Assembly (NCBI GenBank): GCA_024291935.2
Contig: CM044313.1
Coordinates: 87,915,001-87,979,000, forward strand
DNA length: 64,000 nucleotides
Reading direction: 5' to 3'
DNA from: Okapia johnstoni
Taxonomy: Eukaryota; Chordata; Mammalia; Artiodactyla; Giraffidae
A program made the position numbers and the translations under genes. The stretch's first letter is position 1. Every line of letters starts with the position of its first letter. This document shows positions 1 to 10,724 of this stretch, one piece after another. The notes beneath the pieces are model-generated. The model was not told the origin of the DNA. It did not search any database and saw only the letters and a list, made by a program, of their open reading frames with translations.

Positions 1-144
1 CCTAGTCATCGCCAGTTGTCGTATAATATCCACATTTCATTGCATTTCCCAGTCGGGTTGAGAAATGGTTCATTGTTGTTGCATAGAAAAAGAGGAGATG
101 AAACTTCAAAACGACAAGTTTTTTTGATTTGTGGTTGGCTCATG

Positions 145-340
145 GGGCTCCCCAGGTGGCCCAGACAGTGAAGAATCCACCTGCAATGCAGGAGACCAGG
201 TTTGATCCTTGGGTTGGGAAAATCCCCTGGAGGAGGAAATGGCAACCCACTTCAATATTCTTACCTGTAGAATCCCATGGACAGAGGAGCCTGGCAGGCT
301 GCAGTCTAGAGTCACAAAGAGTTGAACATGGCTGAGTGAC

Positions 341-380
<40 letters not shown>
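145..380 (+). mobile_element. Bov-tA SINE with (CA)n tail inside mariner
   Basis: tRNA-derived ruminant SINE. The head GGGCTCCCCAGGTGGC is followed by a degenerate pol III B box (GGTTTGATCC near 199) and the typical body ending in AGTTGAACATGGCTGAGTGA. The tail has expanded into about 18 CA units (344-379). CTCATG (139-144) and TTCATG (381-386) flank it and fit a short target duplication in the mariner transposase. Confidence 0.93.
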
Positions 381-382
<2 letters not shown>

Positions 383-480
383 CATGAAGGATCCATTTGT
401 GCAGTTTTTTCACCTTTCCAGTTTTCTTCAAATGCTGAATGACCATAGAATAGTCCAAGTTGAGTTAGTTCTTCAGCAAA

Positions 481-536
481 TTCTTATAAGAGGATCAACT
501 TTGACAACTTCTTATAAGAGGATCAGCTTTGACAAT
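481..536. repeat. 28-bp tandem duplication in the mariner transposase
   Basis: Two adjacent copies, 481-508 and 509-536, differ at one internal base and at the last base. The unit is not a multiple of three, so it shifts the transposase frame. Confidence 0.9.
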
Positions 537-952
537 CTTCTCAATTGGTCATTGTCAAATTTTCATGACCAACCAATATGCTCCTCAGTTTCAAGGCTCT
601 TGTCTCCTTTCCAAAATTTCTTGAACCACCACTGCACTATATCCATTAGCAGTTCCTGGGCCAAATATGTTGTTGATGTTGGGAGTTGTCTCCACTACAT
701 TACAATCCATTTTGAACTCAAATAAAACAATCGCTTGAATTTACTTTTTTTGTCTAACATCATTTCCATAGTCTAAAATAAATATAAAATACACAGAAAG
801 CAATGTCATTAGCAAAAAAAAAAAAAAAAAAAGCAAGAAATGTTCATTAAAATGATGTATAACATAACCACATTTATTTAAGAACGTATTCCAATATCAA
901 ACAGCAAATTTCAACAATGCAAAACTGCAATTACTTTTGTACCAACCCAATC

Positions 953-1864
953 TATTAGCTTCAGGTATACAAAATTAATGATTCAATTTAATAATATTTT
1001 TATGATATATTTTTGATGTCTATCATAATATAACTTGGGAGGACCTTCTCCATGCACTAGCATAATTGTATATATTACAATTTTCTTTGAAGGACAAAAC
1101 ATTATGATCTGAAGGAATAAAACATTAAGGTGAATTTTTAATATTATTTATTGTGAATTTCTGTAGCTACACAATATGGAGAACATGCATTATATGGATT
1201 CCATTTCATAAAATGCTCTATAAAATAATTGGCCTATATCATTTAATTATCATTGTGTAAAAAAAAAAAAAACATCCTGTAGCTTAAAATCAACTACTAC
1301 TTATTATAAATTGAGTTTCCCATGGCTGGAATAATCTAGTTTTGGGCCCAGTTTATTGGTAACTTGTTTGGTTATCAGTGATTGGCTGGATCTGAAATTT
1401 ACTCAGAGGCCTATTCTCAGCTGAACTTTCTTAGGGCATCTCAGCTGATGCTTCTCTGCTTCAGCTGTCATTCATCCTTTTCTCCAGATGACCAGACATA
1501 TTATGTTATTATCATGAGGACATCAGTAGCTCAAGAGCTAGTGAGTCTAATCTTGCTAATGCTTTTCAAGACACTACTAGTGTCAGGTCATATTGATCCC
1601 AACAAGTCACAAACCAAGCCCAGGGACAGAGAATTAAAGTTACCCACAGTGGGAGAGCGCTGAGAACTTACACAGACAAATGCTCGGATAGAAGTGGTGA
1701 AAACTGGGTCATTAATGAAATCTAAGCAAAATCTGTACGTAATGTCAAATTAGTCTCCCAAATTCTCTTTTCTCATTTCCACCTGCTTTTGATTTTCAAT
1801 GTTATATTTTCTTTCTATACATGTTATCAAAAACGTATTTAAATATTCAAGTATAAATGATTCA
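953..1864. other. no gene seen; AT-rich unique DNA
   Basis: AT-rich sequence with an A-run at about 1259-1273. The less AT-rich part around 1330-1690 may be an old degenerate repeat, but I cannot assign it to a family. A 93-codon open frame there (1382-1663) has no recognisable domain. Confidence 0.5.
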
Positions 1865-2169
1865 GACTTCCCTGACAGCACAGTTGGTAAACAACCCGCC
1901 TGCAATGCAGAAGACCCTAGTTTGATTCCTGGTTTGGGAAAATTCACTTGAGAAGGGATAGGCTACTCACTCCAGTATTCCTGGGCTTCCCTTGTGGCTC
2001 AGCTGGTAAAGAATCCTCCTACAATTCAGAAGACCTGGATTCAACCCCTGGATTGGGAAGATCCCCTGGAGAAGGGAAAGGCTACCCATTCCAATATTCT
2101 GGCCCGGAGAATTCCATGGACTATGAGTTGCAAAGATTCAGACATGAATGAGTGACTTTCAATAAAATA
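1865..2169 (+). mobile_element. Bov-A2 dimeric SINE with target duplication
   Basis: Two Bov-A monomers head to tail (about 1865-1979 and 1983-2160). Each has a degenerate B box and the TTGGGAAGATCCCCTGGAG-type motif. The dimer is bounded by a perfect 12-bp duplication ATAAATGATTCA (1853-1864 and 2170-2181), so both ends are well fixed. Confidence 0.95.
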
Positions 2170-2181
2170 ATAAATGATTCA

Positions 2182-3620
2182 CTAAAATTTACATTTTACT
2201 TTCCACAGAGTTAATTCCATTTTAATAGTTAAAGGCATTTATATAAATGTATGAAAGTAAATGTTCAGAAATCAGCTAGTAAGTTATGAAGGGTTTGGGA
2301 ATTAGCTTTATTCCCCTTGGTTGTAGACAAATTATGTCTTATTTGTAAACAGCCACAAATAATAACTTGAAGTTAATTTTTTGGTCCCACTTATTAAACA
2401 AATAATGAAAATAATAGACATTTTAATTATCCTAACTGCTTTTGTAACAATGACAAAATGTACACAAAGCAAATGATTTTGGTACTATGTACTTTCTCAC
2501 TTAATAATTTCTAGGTCAAAGTAAACATATTAGTTAAAATATATTTAATTTGGAAAGTTTATGTCACACAACAAATTGACAATAAAAAAATCTCTAAGAC
2601 TGCCCATCTTTGTTATAATATACTGCGTATCAAGTGACTAAAATTTGAATAATTATGTTACTCTTTAATTACCATAATACTATTAATATTTCTAGATGTC
2701 AGATTTACATAGTTGAATAATGTATTTTCCATTTTTAGTGGATTACATGTCATTTTAAAATTTTTTCCCAACAATAACAAAATATGATAGATTTATGCTA
2801 CTTCATGCTATTTACTAGATGTCTCTAAGGCATAGTTTAAAGATATACTGTATGCATTAGATGTATAAATGATTTGTTTACATTTCTCTATATAAATGAC
2901 TTGTTTGCTTAATGTCTTGGAAATTATTTGATGTATTATGGTTGTTGATCCTGTTGTCATTGGAGTACTACAGTAAACAAGATCTATATATAATTTGGTC
3001 TTCTTTTAGCTTTTCTTAAACAAATTCAGATACTTTTATCTCCATTATATTTTGTATTAGTAACACTTTTATCAATTTCATATTAATGTATCACATTTAT
3101 AATGCTTTAATTTCCCCTTATTAAATATTATTTCAAAAATTATGAAGTATTTAAAACAAGAACAGTAGAGGTATAATATAAGAAATAGCTAAGCATATTC
3201 TACCAAAATATAATAAAAGTCAATAGCATTTTGCTACACTTGCATATGACATATTATTTGAAAAATATAATACTTTTATTAATGATAATGATGCATTCTT
3301 TGACCTCTCAATAATCTTTCATTGAGGCAATATCCTGATCTCAAAGTCTGTACCATGGATTAATATTATATCTTTACTATAATTCATATAATTATATATA
3401 TTTTGCTGCTGTAATATACAAGTACAAAATCATCTATACATGTAAATTTTGTAACTTGTTGGTTTTTACTCATAATTTTGGGTTCCAGGTTGATCTATGT
3501 TTATACTTTCTTTAAAGTTCATTTTATGAATAGCCCATTCATTTAATTTCCCAGTCCACGTGAGGCATAATAGTTTTAAGCACATACCTAGAATGAATTT
3601 GTTGAGTGTATGACAAGATT
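2182..3620. other. no gene seen; AT-rich unique DNA
   Basis: Strongly AT-rich, with no long frame and no repeat I recognise. Confidence 0.6.
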
Positions 3621-3624
3621 ATTC

Positions 3625-4062
3625 ATGTTTAATGGCTGTACTAGTTATTGATCACTGTGTTATTCATTTCCCTAAACATAGCTACTTGGAGGAATAAATA
3701 GCAAATTTTTTCACAGTTTCTGTGGGTGAGGAATCCAGGCATGGCTGAGTTGGGTCCTCAGCTGCTTTAGGTATCTCACAAAGCCACAGCCATCTCAAGG
3801 TACAACTGAGAATGGATTTTCTGTCACACTCATCCATGTAGTTGCTAACAGGGTCTAATATATCACATGTTGAACTAAGCTCAGATTCCTCACTGACTAC
3901 TGATGGGAATCCAGCCTCAATCCTCTCCACAGATCATTTCACAATATGGCAGCTGACTTCATCAAGAAGAGCACAGAAGAGATCCTGACCTCCATAATCC
4001 AATCTCTGAAGTGACATCCTATCAACTTGCTAGTCCACATGTTAGAAGCAAGGGACTAAGTC
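3625..4062 (-). repeat. old mammalian interspersed repeat, family unresolved
   Basis: The sequence, with landmarks such as TTTTTTCACAGTTTCTGTGG, CCTCAGCTGC, CACAATATGGCAGCTGACTT and GAAGTGACATCCTATCA, resembles the reverse complement of a widespread mammalian repeat of LTR (MaLR-like) or L1M 3'-end type. It is heavily diverged. Apparent frames in it are not genes. The family name needs a repeat-library search. Confidence 0.5.
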
Positions 4063-4079
4063 AGTTCATACTCGGGTTC

Positions 4080-4300
4080 AGGGCTTTCCAGGTGCCGCTA
4101 GTGGTAAAAAACCCGTCTTCCAATGTAGGAGATGGAGGAGGCACAGGTTCGATCCCTGGGTGGGGAAGATCCCCTGGAGGGGTGCATGGCAACCCACTTT
4201 AGTATTCTTGCCTGGAGAATCCCATGGACAGAGGAGCCTGGCAGGCTACAGTTGCAAAGAGTCGAACACGACTGTAGTGAGTTAGCATCCAAGCGTGTAA
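4080..4300 (+). mobile_element. Bov-tA SINE
   Basis: Full tRNA-like head with a perfect B box GGTTCGATCC (about 4146-4155) and a complete body to GAGTCGAACACGACTG. Imperfect flanks TCATACTCGGGTT and TCATATTCAGGTT suggest the target duplication. Confidence 0.95.
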
Positions 4301-4432
4301 GTCATATTCAGGTTAAAGAGATTATACAACAGAATGAATACAAAAGAATGAGTACGTTGATAATGATTTCAGAAGCTACTTACTGCAAAGACTATGTGCA
4401 AAGTACTTTCAAAGTGATTGATCCAAATTTTG

Positions 4433-4880
4433 AAATGATTGAGATATAATCAGCATTTAACATTTTATTAGTTTAGATACACAACATATTGATTTGATAC
4501 ATTCATGTATTTCAGTTACCAACACAATATACCAGTTAACACTTCTTTCTAAACACGTAATTATCATTTTTTGTGGTGGGAATAATTAAGATCTAGTCTC
4601 TCACATTTGAAGATGATAATACAGTATTCTCAACTATAGTCAGTATACTCTGCATTAGATATCCAGAAATTATTTATATATTAGTTACAAATTTCAACCT
4701 TGTGTGTTTTTCTAACCTCCAACTTCTGGTAACCATGATTCTGTTATCTGTTCAGCTTTTGAGATTCCACTTACAAGAGGTATTATAAAATATTTGTCTT
4801 TGTCTGAATTATCTCATTTAACACCCACAATATCTATTCATGTTGTAGCAAATGGCATGATTTCCCTCTTTGTCATGTCT
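4433..4880 (-). mobile_element. L1 LINE, 3' UTR part (3' portion of a split element)
   Basis: Reads as the reverse complement of an old mammalian L1 3' UTR (about 4433 GAGATATAATCAGCATTTAA to GCAAATGGCATGATTTCC). It continues upstream at 6556-7690, so one L1 was split by the block 4880-6556. Confidence 0.8.
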
Positions 4881-4927
4881 GTCTCTCTGTCTCTGTCTCT
4901 GTCCCTGTCTCTCTCTGTTTCTCTCTC

Positions 4928-4984
<57 letters not shown>

Positions 4985-5000
4985 AATGTGTGTGTGTGTG
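4878..5000. repeat. (CT)n/(CTGT)n, (AT)n and (GT)n simple repeat
   Basis: CTCTGTCTCTGT-type repeat, then pure CT, then AT (about 4965-4984), then GT (4987-5000). It lies at the edge of the insertions that split the L1. Confidence 0.95.
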
Positions 5001-5203
5001 CGCTTAGTTGCTCAGTCTTTTCTGATTCCTTGTGAACCCATGGACTGCAGTCTGCCAGGCTCCTCTGTCCATGGGATTCCCCAGGTAAGAATACTGAAGT
5101 GAGTTTCCATGCCCTTCTAGGGGGATCTTCCCCACCCAGGGATTGAACTCAGGTCTCCTGCTTTGCAGGTGGATTCATTCCCATCTGAGCCACCAGGGAA
5201 GCC
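5001..5203 (-). mobile_element. Bov-tA SINE
   Basis: Reverse complement of a full-length Bov-tA: tail side CGCTTAGTTGCTCAGTC at the left, tRNA-like head CCACCAGGGAAGCC at the right. Dinucleotide repeats flank both ends. Confidence 0.95.
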
Positions 5204-5217
5204 ATATATACACACAT

Positions 5218-5280
<63 letters not shown>
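5204..5280. repeat. (CA)n(TA)n compound microsatellite
   Basis: About 20 CA units followed by about 11 TA units, ending exactly where BovB homology begins. Confidence 0.97.
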
Positions 5281-6455
5281 ACCAAGAACTTCCAGATGTT
5301 GAATCTGGGTTTAGAAAAAGCAGAGGAACCAGAGATCAAATTGCCAACATTTTCTGGATCATAGAGAAAGCATGGAACTCCAGAAAAATACCTACTTCTG
5401 CTTTATTGAGTACACCAAAGCCTTTGCCTGTATGAATCATAACGAAGTAGGGAAAATTCTTAAAGAGATAGGAATAGCAGATCACCTTACCTGTCTCCTG
5501 AGAAACCTATATGCTGGTCAAGAAGCAACAGTTAGAACTGGACATGGAAAAACTGACTGGTTCCAAATTGGGAGAGGAGTTCAACAAGGCTGAATATTGT
5601 CACCCTCTTAACTTATATGCAGCGTACATCATGCAGAATGCTGGGCTGGGGAATCACAGGACAGAGTCAAGATTTTTGGGCAAAACATCAACAACCTCAG
5701 ATATGCAAATTATGCTATTCAAATGGCAGAAAATGAAGAACTTAAGAACCTCTTGATGAGAGTGAAAGTGGAGCATGAAAAAACTGACTTGAAACTCAAC
5801 ATTCATAAAACTAAGATCATGGCATCCGGTTCCATCACTTCATGGCAAATAGAAGGGGAAAACACAGAAACAGTGACAGATTTTATTTTCTTGGGCTCCA
5901 ACATTACTGCAGATGGTGACTGCAGCCATGACATTCAAAGATTCTCCTTGGAAGGAAAGCTATGACCAACTTAAACAGTGTACTAAAAAAGCAGAGACAT
6001 CACTTTGCCAACCAAGGTCCATATAGTCAAAGAGATGGTTTTTCCAATGGTCATGAATAAATGTGAGTTTGACCCTAAAGAAGGCTGAGCACTGAAGAAT
6101 TAATGCTTTTGAACTGTGGTGCTGGAGAATACTCTTGAGAGTCCTTTGTACTCCAAGGAGATCAAACCGGTCAATCCTAAAGAAAATCAACCCTGCGTAT
6201 TCATTGTAAGGTCTGATGCTGAAGCTGAAACCTCAGTACTTTGAGCCAACTCAGAAGAAAAGACCTTGATGCTGGGAAAGGTTGAAGGCTAAAGGAAAGG
6301 ATAGTGTCAGAGGATGAGATATTTAGATAGCATCATTGACTCAATGGAAATGAATCTGAGCAAACTCTAGGAGATAGTGAAGCACATGGAAGCCTGGCAT
6401 GCCATGTCCATGGGGTCAAAAAAAGTCAGATACAACTTAGTAACTGAACAGCAAT
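5281..6455 (+). mobile_element. BovB LINE fragment, 5'-truncated, decayed RT
   Basis: RTE-type non-LTR retrotransposon piece from within the reverse transcriptase to the 3' end (…CAACTTAGTAACTGAACAG, about 6430-6455). Frames spell decayed RT: FRKSRGTRDQIANI, then a degraded motif A (FIEYTKAFACMNH, where the catalytic Asp has become Glu), then NLRYANYAIQM in place of the YADD catalytic motif. Multiple frameshifts break the frame. An (AT)n tract follows, in the middle of the older L1. Confidence 0.92.
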
Positions 6456-6556
6456 AACAAATATATATATATATATGATATAGTATATATAATATCTTCA
6501 TTGTCCATTGAACAATAGAAAATATATAATATATATATTTAATCTAAGACATATAT
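6456..6556. repeat. AT-rich microsatellite with a local duplication
   Basis: TA-rich tracts. The motif TATCTTCATTGTCCATT at about 6492 is nearly repeated as TATCTTCATTATCCATT at about 6576, which is L1 sequence, so a piece of the L1 target was duplicated around the insertion. Confidence 0.7.
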
Positions 6557-7690
6557 ATATACACACATATATATAGTATCTTCATTATCCATTCATCCTT
6601 GACAGACACCACTTGGGTTTTGTCCATATCTTGTATATTGTGAAAAATACAGCAGTAAATTTGGGGTGTAGATATCTCTTAGAAAACCTGATTCAATTTC
6701 CGTAGGATATACAACCAGAAATGTGATTGCTGGGATCATATGGTAGTTCTATTTTTCTGTTGGTTTTGAGGAACTTTTATTTTTTGAGGAACTTTTCACA
6801 CTATCTTTTATACTTGCTAAAACAATTTATGTTCTCACCAATGGTGCACAAGCATTCCCTTTTCTCCACATCCTTGCCAACACTTATTTCTCCTTTCTTT
6901 GATGATAACCATCTATCAAATGTGAAGTGATATATCATTTGTAGTTTTAATTTGCATTTCCCTGGTAATTAGTAATGTTAAGCATCTTCTCCTATACCTG
7001 TTGATTATTTGGATGTCTTCTTTAAAAAAAAAATGTCCATTCAATTCCTCTGTCCATTTTTAATCATATCTTTTCTATTTAGCTGCATGAGTTCTATTTT
7101 TATATCAATCCCTTCCCCGATACATAATTTGCGAATATCTTCTTCCATTCCATTGGTTGCCTTTTCATTTTGATGATTGTCTTTTGTTGTACAGAGGCTT
7201 TTAAGCTTGATGCAGTCTCTCTTATTTACTTTTGCTTCTCTTATTTGTGCTTTTGGTGTTATACTCAAAAAATTATTGCCAAAAAAGAAAATGTCAAGGA
7301 ACTTCTACCCTATGTCCCCCCGCCACCACCCCAGGAGTATAGTATAAGGGCTTACGTTTAACTCTCTCATCCATGTTGAGTTAATTTTTGTGAATGGAGT
7401 AATATAGGTGTCAAATTTTATTTTATTTTATTTTTTGTATCTGATTATCCACCCTTCATCACATCATTTGTTAAAGAAACTTAGCCATTGAGTGTTCTTG
7501 ACTGTCTTGTAAAATAATAGATGGTTATATAAGCAGGAATTTATTTGTGGACTCTTCATTCTGTTCCATTGATCTACATTACTGTTTTTATGCCAGTATC
7601 ATACTATTTTGATTACTATAACTTTACAATATAGTTTGAAACCAAGATGTCTGATGTCTCCTACTTTGTTCTTTCTAAGGATTGCTTTGT
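6556..7690 (-). mobile_element. L1 LINE, ORF2 C-terminal part (5' portion of a split element)
   Basis: Reverse complement matches the end of mammalian L1 ORF2 and the following UTR. On the minus strand 7268-7041 encodes a frame containing CIKLKSLCTTKDNHQNEKATNGMEE and NGQRN, resembling the L1 ORF2 region before the C-terminal cysteine segment. Stops and indels are frequent. The element ends near 7690 (5' truncation). Together with 4433-4880 it forms one old L1. Confidence 0.82.
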
Positions 7691-8425
7691 CCTACAGAAA
7701 CCTGGTACATCTCAAATAATCATGATTAAATCTGTAGCACTAAATGTCTCAGGCAGGATTATGAGTGTATACAAAGTGTCAGTTAAATTAATTGCAAATA
7801 AATTCACAAAATTTTGAAACAACTATATTTTCAGTAGACTGAGACACCTGGAATAAAGCAATAATAGCTTAAATGTTTTACTTCTGAGGTCCAAACTTCT
7901 ATATTCATGAAGCAGAATTCCCAAGCAGACCATTCTCTTCAGTTTCCTCAGAAAGTATCTAAGTATCAGAAGTATCAGAAGTATCTAAGAAGGCTGATTG
8001 AAAAGACATTCCTTTTCAGTCATCAAAATGTAGACCCAAAATTTGTGAAGAACACTTAACTAGGATGCCACTTACTCTTTAAGCTTTCTTTTCCATTTCT
8101 TTCTAAGAAACTATGTACTATCTTCTGATTTTTTTTTTTTTGAATTGTTGCTTTCTAGTATGCTTTGCATGTTTCTGTCTCTTGCCTGACTCTCAAGTTT
8201 CTGGGTTCCCCAGACATTATTTTACTCACTGTTTAGAATTTCTCTGATGTATTCCAAGCACTTTTTGGTTTCAACTACCATATATTAATACATAAGATTG
8301 TGCTCAAAAAATAACTTCCACCTAAACTACTTCCAAGTGTACATATTCACTTGAATGTCTAAAAGGAAACTTAATGTCAGCAGTTACAAAATTGTGTTTA
8401 ATATCCCTTCTTCCCTCTCCACTCT
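7691..8425. other. no gene seen
   Basis: AT-rich unique DNA with a T-run at about 8131-8142. No frame or repeat that I can support. Confidence 0.5.
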
Positions 8426-8492
8426 TACACACACACACACACATAGACACACAGATGCACACACACACACACACATACACACACACACACTC
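8426..8492. repeat. (CA)n microsatellite, interrupted
   Basis: CA repeat broken by TAGACACACAGATG and TACA interruptions. Confidence 0.97.
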
Positions 8493-9345
8493 ATACCCAG
8501 AAACTCATGCAAATACTGTACACACACAACCATGTATACTAAAACATGCAAATAATTACTATCCCTCTTCATATATTGTTAATTTTATTAAATGGCAAAT
8601 AGTGAACATTCACCTACACTTTCAGATTAAATTTTTAGCTTGTTTTAACAGTAGATTGCTAATTTTAGTGGAAATTGCAGCAGAACAAATAAAACTTTAA
8701 TGCCACTGAATACAGAAAAACATATAAGTTGAAAATTCTGACAGAAAAGAAAAATAAATTTCTCCAAGTTTGGTTGCAAAAAGAGTATATATTTGTAAAA
8801 ATATCACCTTTATTATTTTAAAATCAAAAACACTTAATCGTGATATTAAAATCCAGTATCAAAATAAAGATTAGCATGAATGAAATGATATTTATGAGCA
8901 TAGGGGAGGGACATATTTATCCATAACTATATTTCTGGGGGGAAATTGTATGGTAATATTGCATTTGAGTAATGGATAGGGAATTTATGCTTATAGAATG
9001 CAAAAAAAAATATGTTTCTCTTTGAATAAAACATTTACAAAAAGTCTTAGTCTATAAATTATGATGACTTTTAGTAACCACATAATGATTTATTTAACTA
9101 ACAAAATGTTTACATAGTTGACTAAAACTTTTAGTTTCTCGGAGTTATACCTATTATTGACACAAGAGAAATATTAAAATAAAAACTTTAAAGTAAATGG
9201 ATAAATTCATTGAATAATGTTATCTGTTTACAGTACTGCAGGTATACTGTCTTTTAAAAAAATTTGTCTTCATGTCTGATTTTGATTTTTGCTATAGCTA
9301 ATAAAATTATAAATTACTACAATTTTCACATAATGATTATTGATT
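8493..9345. other. no gene seen; AT-rich unique DNA
   Basis: No long frame and no recognisable repeat. Confidence 0.55.
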
Positions 9346-9486
9346 GTTGTTGTTCAGTTGCTCTGTGATGTCTAACTCTTTGCGACCCTATAGGCCACAG
9401 CATGCCAGGTTTTTCTGTCTTCCAGTATCTCCTGAAGTTCACTCAAATTCATGTCCATTGAGTTGGTGATGCTATCTAACTATCCC
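9346..9486 (-). mobile_element. BovB 3' end fragment
   Basis: TTGTTCAGTTGCTCTGTGATGTC at the left and CATTGAGTTGGTGATGCTATC at the right are the reverse complement of the last ~140 bp of BovB. 5'-truncated insertion. Confidence 0.88.
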
Positions 9487-10152
9487 ATATCAAATACTGT
9501 AAAGGTTAATCAAATATAGAATTATAATAAAAAATCATCAGAATATTTTAAAACCTCATTTATCTATTTTTAAAGTCTCATGTTTTTTCAAAAGATATTG
9601 TAGCAGCTTGTAAATTTATGAGCTAAACTATAAATAGAGCAAATTTTGGAATTATTCAGGCTAATATTTTTTGTGATTGATCATGATCTTTGTCCTGCCA
9701 GTCAAACATGACAAAAAGTGATTTACCATAAAGTTGCACATTCTTATAGACACTTCAGAACACATAGGTTTCTCCAGAAAGATAGATGAATTGCATTTAA
9801 AAGAAACTCACATCATGGGTTCTTAAAAAATTGAGGAGCATAATGAGTCATAAATGACCATTTCATAGAATATATAAAAAAGGATATTGAGTAAAACATT
9901 TTGAACCAAAATTCAGTTAATTTCCTTTCTTTCATTGAATAGATTTACATGGTCACTGATCTATAATGATAGCAAGCAAAATACCTGACAGATTGAATGG
10001 GCAACACATCCATTAAACATTTTCCTTGAAAGTCATTTTTTAATAGACTTGGAAAAAGGACTGTATTAATAGTCAGTTCAAACTTAAAGACACAAAAGAG
10101 CATGACAACGTGGGTCTTGTGTTGCTGTTAAAGTTGGTTCGGGTGTAAGTTT
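9487..10152. other. no gene seen; AT-rich unique DNA
   Basis: Nothing recognisable on either strand. Confidence 0.55.
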
Positions 10153-10396
10153 TGACATACTTTGGCCACCTGATGCAAAGAACTGACTCACTGGAAAAAG
10201 ACGCTGATGCTGGAAAAGACTGAAGGCAGGAGGAGAAGAGGAACAGAGGATGAGATGGTTGGGTGGCATCACCAACTCAAATGGACGTGAGCCTGAGCAA
10301 GCTCTGGGAGTTGGTAATGTGACAGGGAAGCCTGGCATGCTGCAGTCCATTGGGTCACAAAGAGTCGGACATGACTGAGCCACCAATCGAACTGAA
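10153..10396 (+). mobile_element. BovB 3' end fragment
   Basis: Starts in the C-terminal coding part (TACTTTGGCCACCTGATGC) and ends GAGTCGGACATGACTGAGCC, about 245 bp. The open frame on the opposite strand (10084-10599) is a shadow of this fragment. Confidence 0.92.
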
Positions 10397-10724
10397 GTTT
10401 TCACTTCTATTATGAATGTAGACAAAGCCTTACCAATTCTCCTTGTGATGGGAGGATCACCGTTGGAGGAGAGATGGATTGATGTGTCTGGACAGGTTTT
10501 TTTTTTTTTTTCCCCACCAATACAAGTTCTAGGTTTGCTGACATGTTGGAAATGTGTGAAATGCATAAATGAATACTGAATTGGAACCCAAGAATACATA
10601 AAATATTATTTTCTGGGGAAATAACAAGTTAAATTTTAAGAGCCATCTATACTGGTAGAATTATTTGATTTTAAGATGTACTCCCTATCCAGGTAGAGAA
10701 TTAAAATGAATTTATTGAAAAATA
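10397..10724. other. no gene seen
   Basis: Unique DNA with a T-run at about 10499-10511. Confidence 0.5.

Larger units (their letters stand above)
1..769 (-). pseudogene. mariner transposase remnant (partial, disrupted)
   Basis: This is a cut-and-paste transposase remnant, and a dead one. The likely original start is the ATG at 769-767. The N-terminal helix-turn-helix part lies between 769 and 381. After the SINE insertion the reading resumes at 144-1 with residues ending ...CNEMWILYDNWR. In active mariners the segment around the first catalytic aspartate reads roughly DEKW; here the aligned residue is Asn (NEMW), which would abolish metal binding. A 28-bp tandem duplication (481-536) shifts the frame, and the SINE interrupts it again. 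The rest of the DD34D catalytic triad is outside the window. The motif and disruptions are visible; the catalytic alignment relies on family knowledge. Confidence 0.85.
1..952 (-). mobile_element. mariner (Tc1/mariner) DNA transposon, 5' half, cut by window edge
   Basis: Read on the minus strand, the element starts near 952 with a mariner terminal inverted repeat (TTGGGTTGGTACAAAAGTAA, 950 leftwards), runs through an untranslated leader with an expanded A-run (about 815-834) and then a transposase remnant that continues past position 1. The terminal repeat and the WILYDN protein motif place it with the mariner elements known in mammals, including ruminants. A Bov-tA SINE with a CA microsatellite (145-380) splits it. 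The 3' terminal repeat lies outside the window, so the target TA dinucleotide cannot be verified at both ends. Confidence 0.9.

Noticed and set aside
336..725. 129-codon plus-strand frame beginning with His-Thr repeats
   Set aside because: The start is a CA microsatellite and the rest is the antisense of the mariner transposase.
1382..1663. 93-codon plus-strand frame in less AT-rich DNA
   Set aside because: No recognisable domain or splice context; possibly old repeat sequence.
4146..4155. tRNA genes suggested by B-box-like GGTTCGATCC motifs
   Set aside because: These are internal promoter remnants of tRNA-derived SINEs; no cloverleaf with an anticodon arm is present.
5204..5280. CA/TA tract as a satellite or origin
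   Set aside because: Too short and typical of a compound microsatellite at a retroposon edge.
8426..8492. CRISPR-like regularly spaced repeats
   Set aside because: Simple CA microsatellite in a vertebrate genome; no spacers.
10084..10599. 171-codon minus-strand frame
   Set aside because: It is the antisense of a BovB 3' end plus a T-run; antisense BovB 3' ends give the same peptides at many positions in this window.
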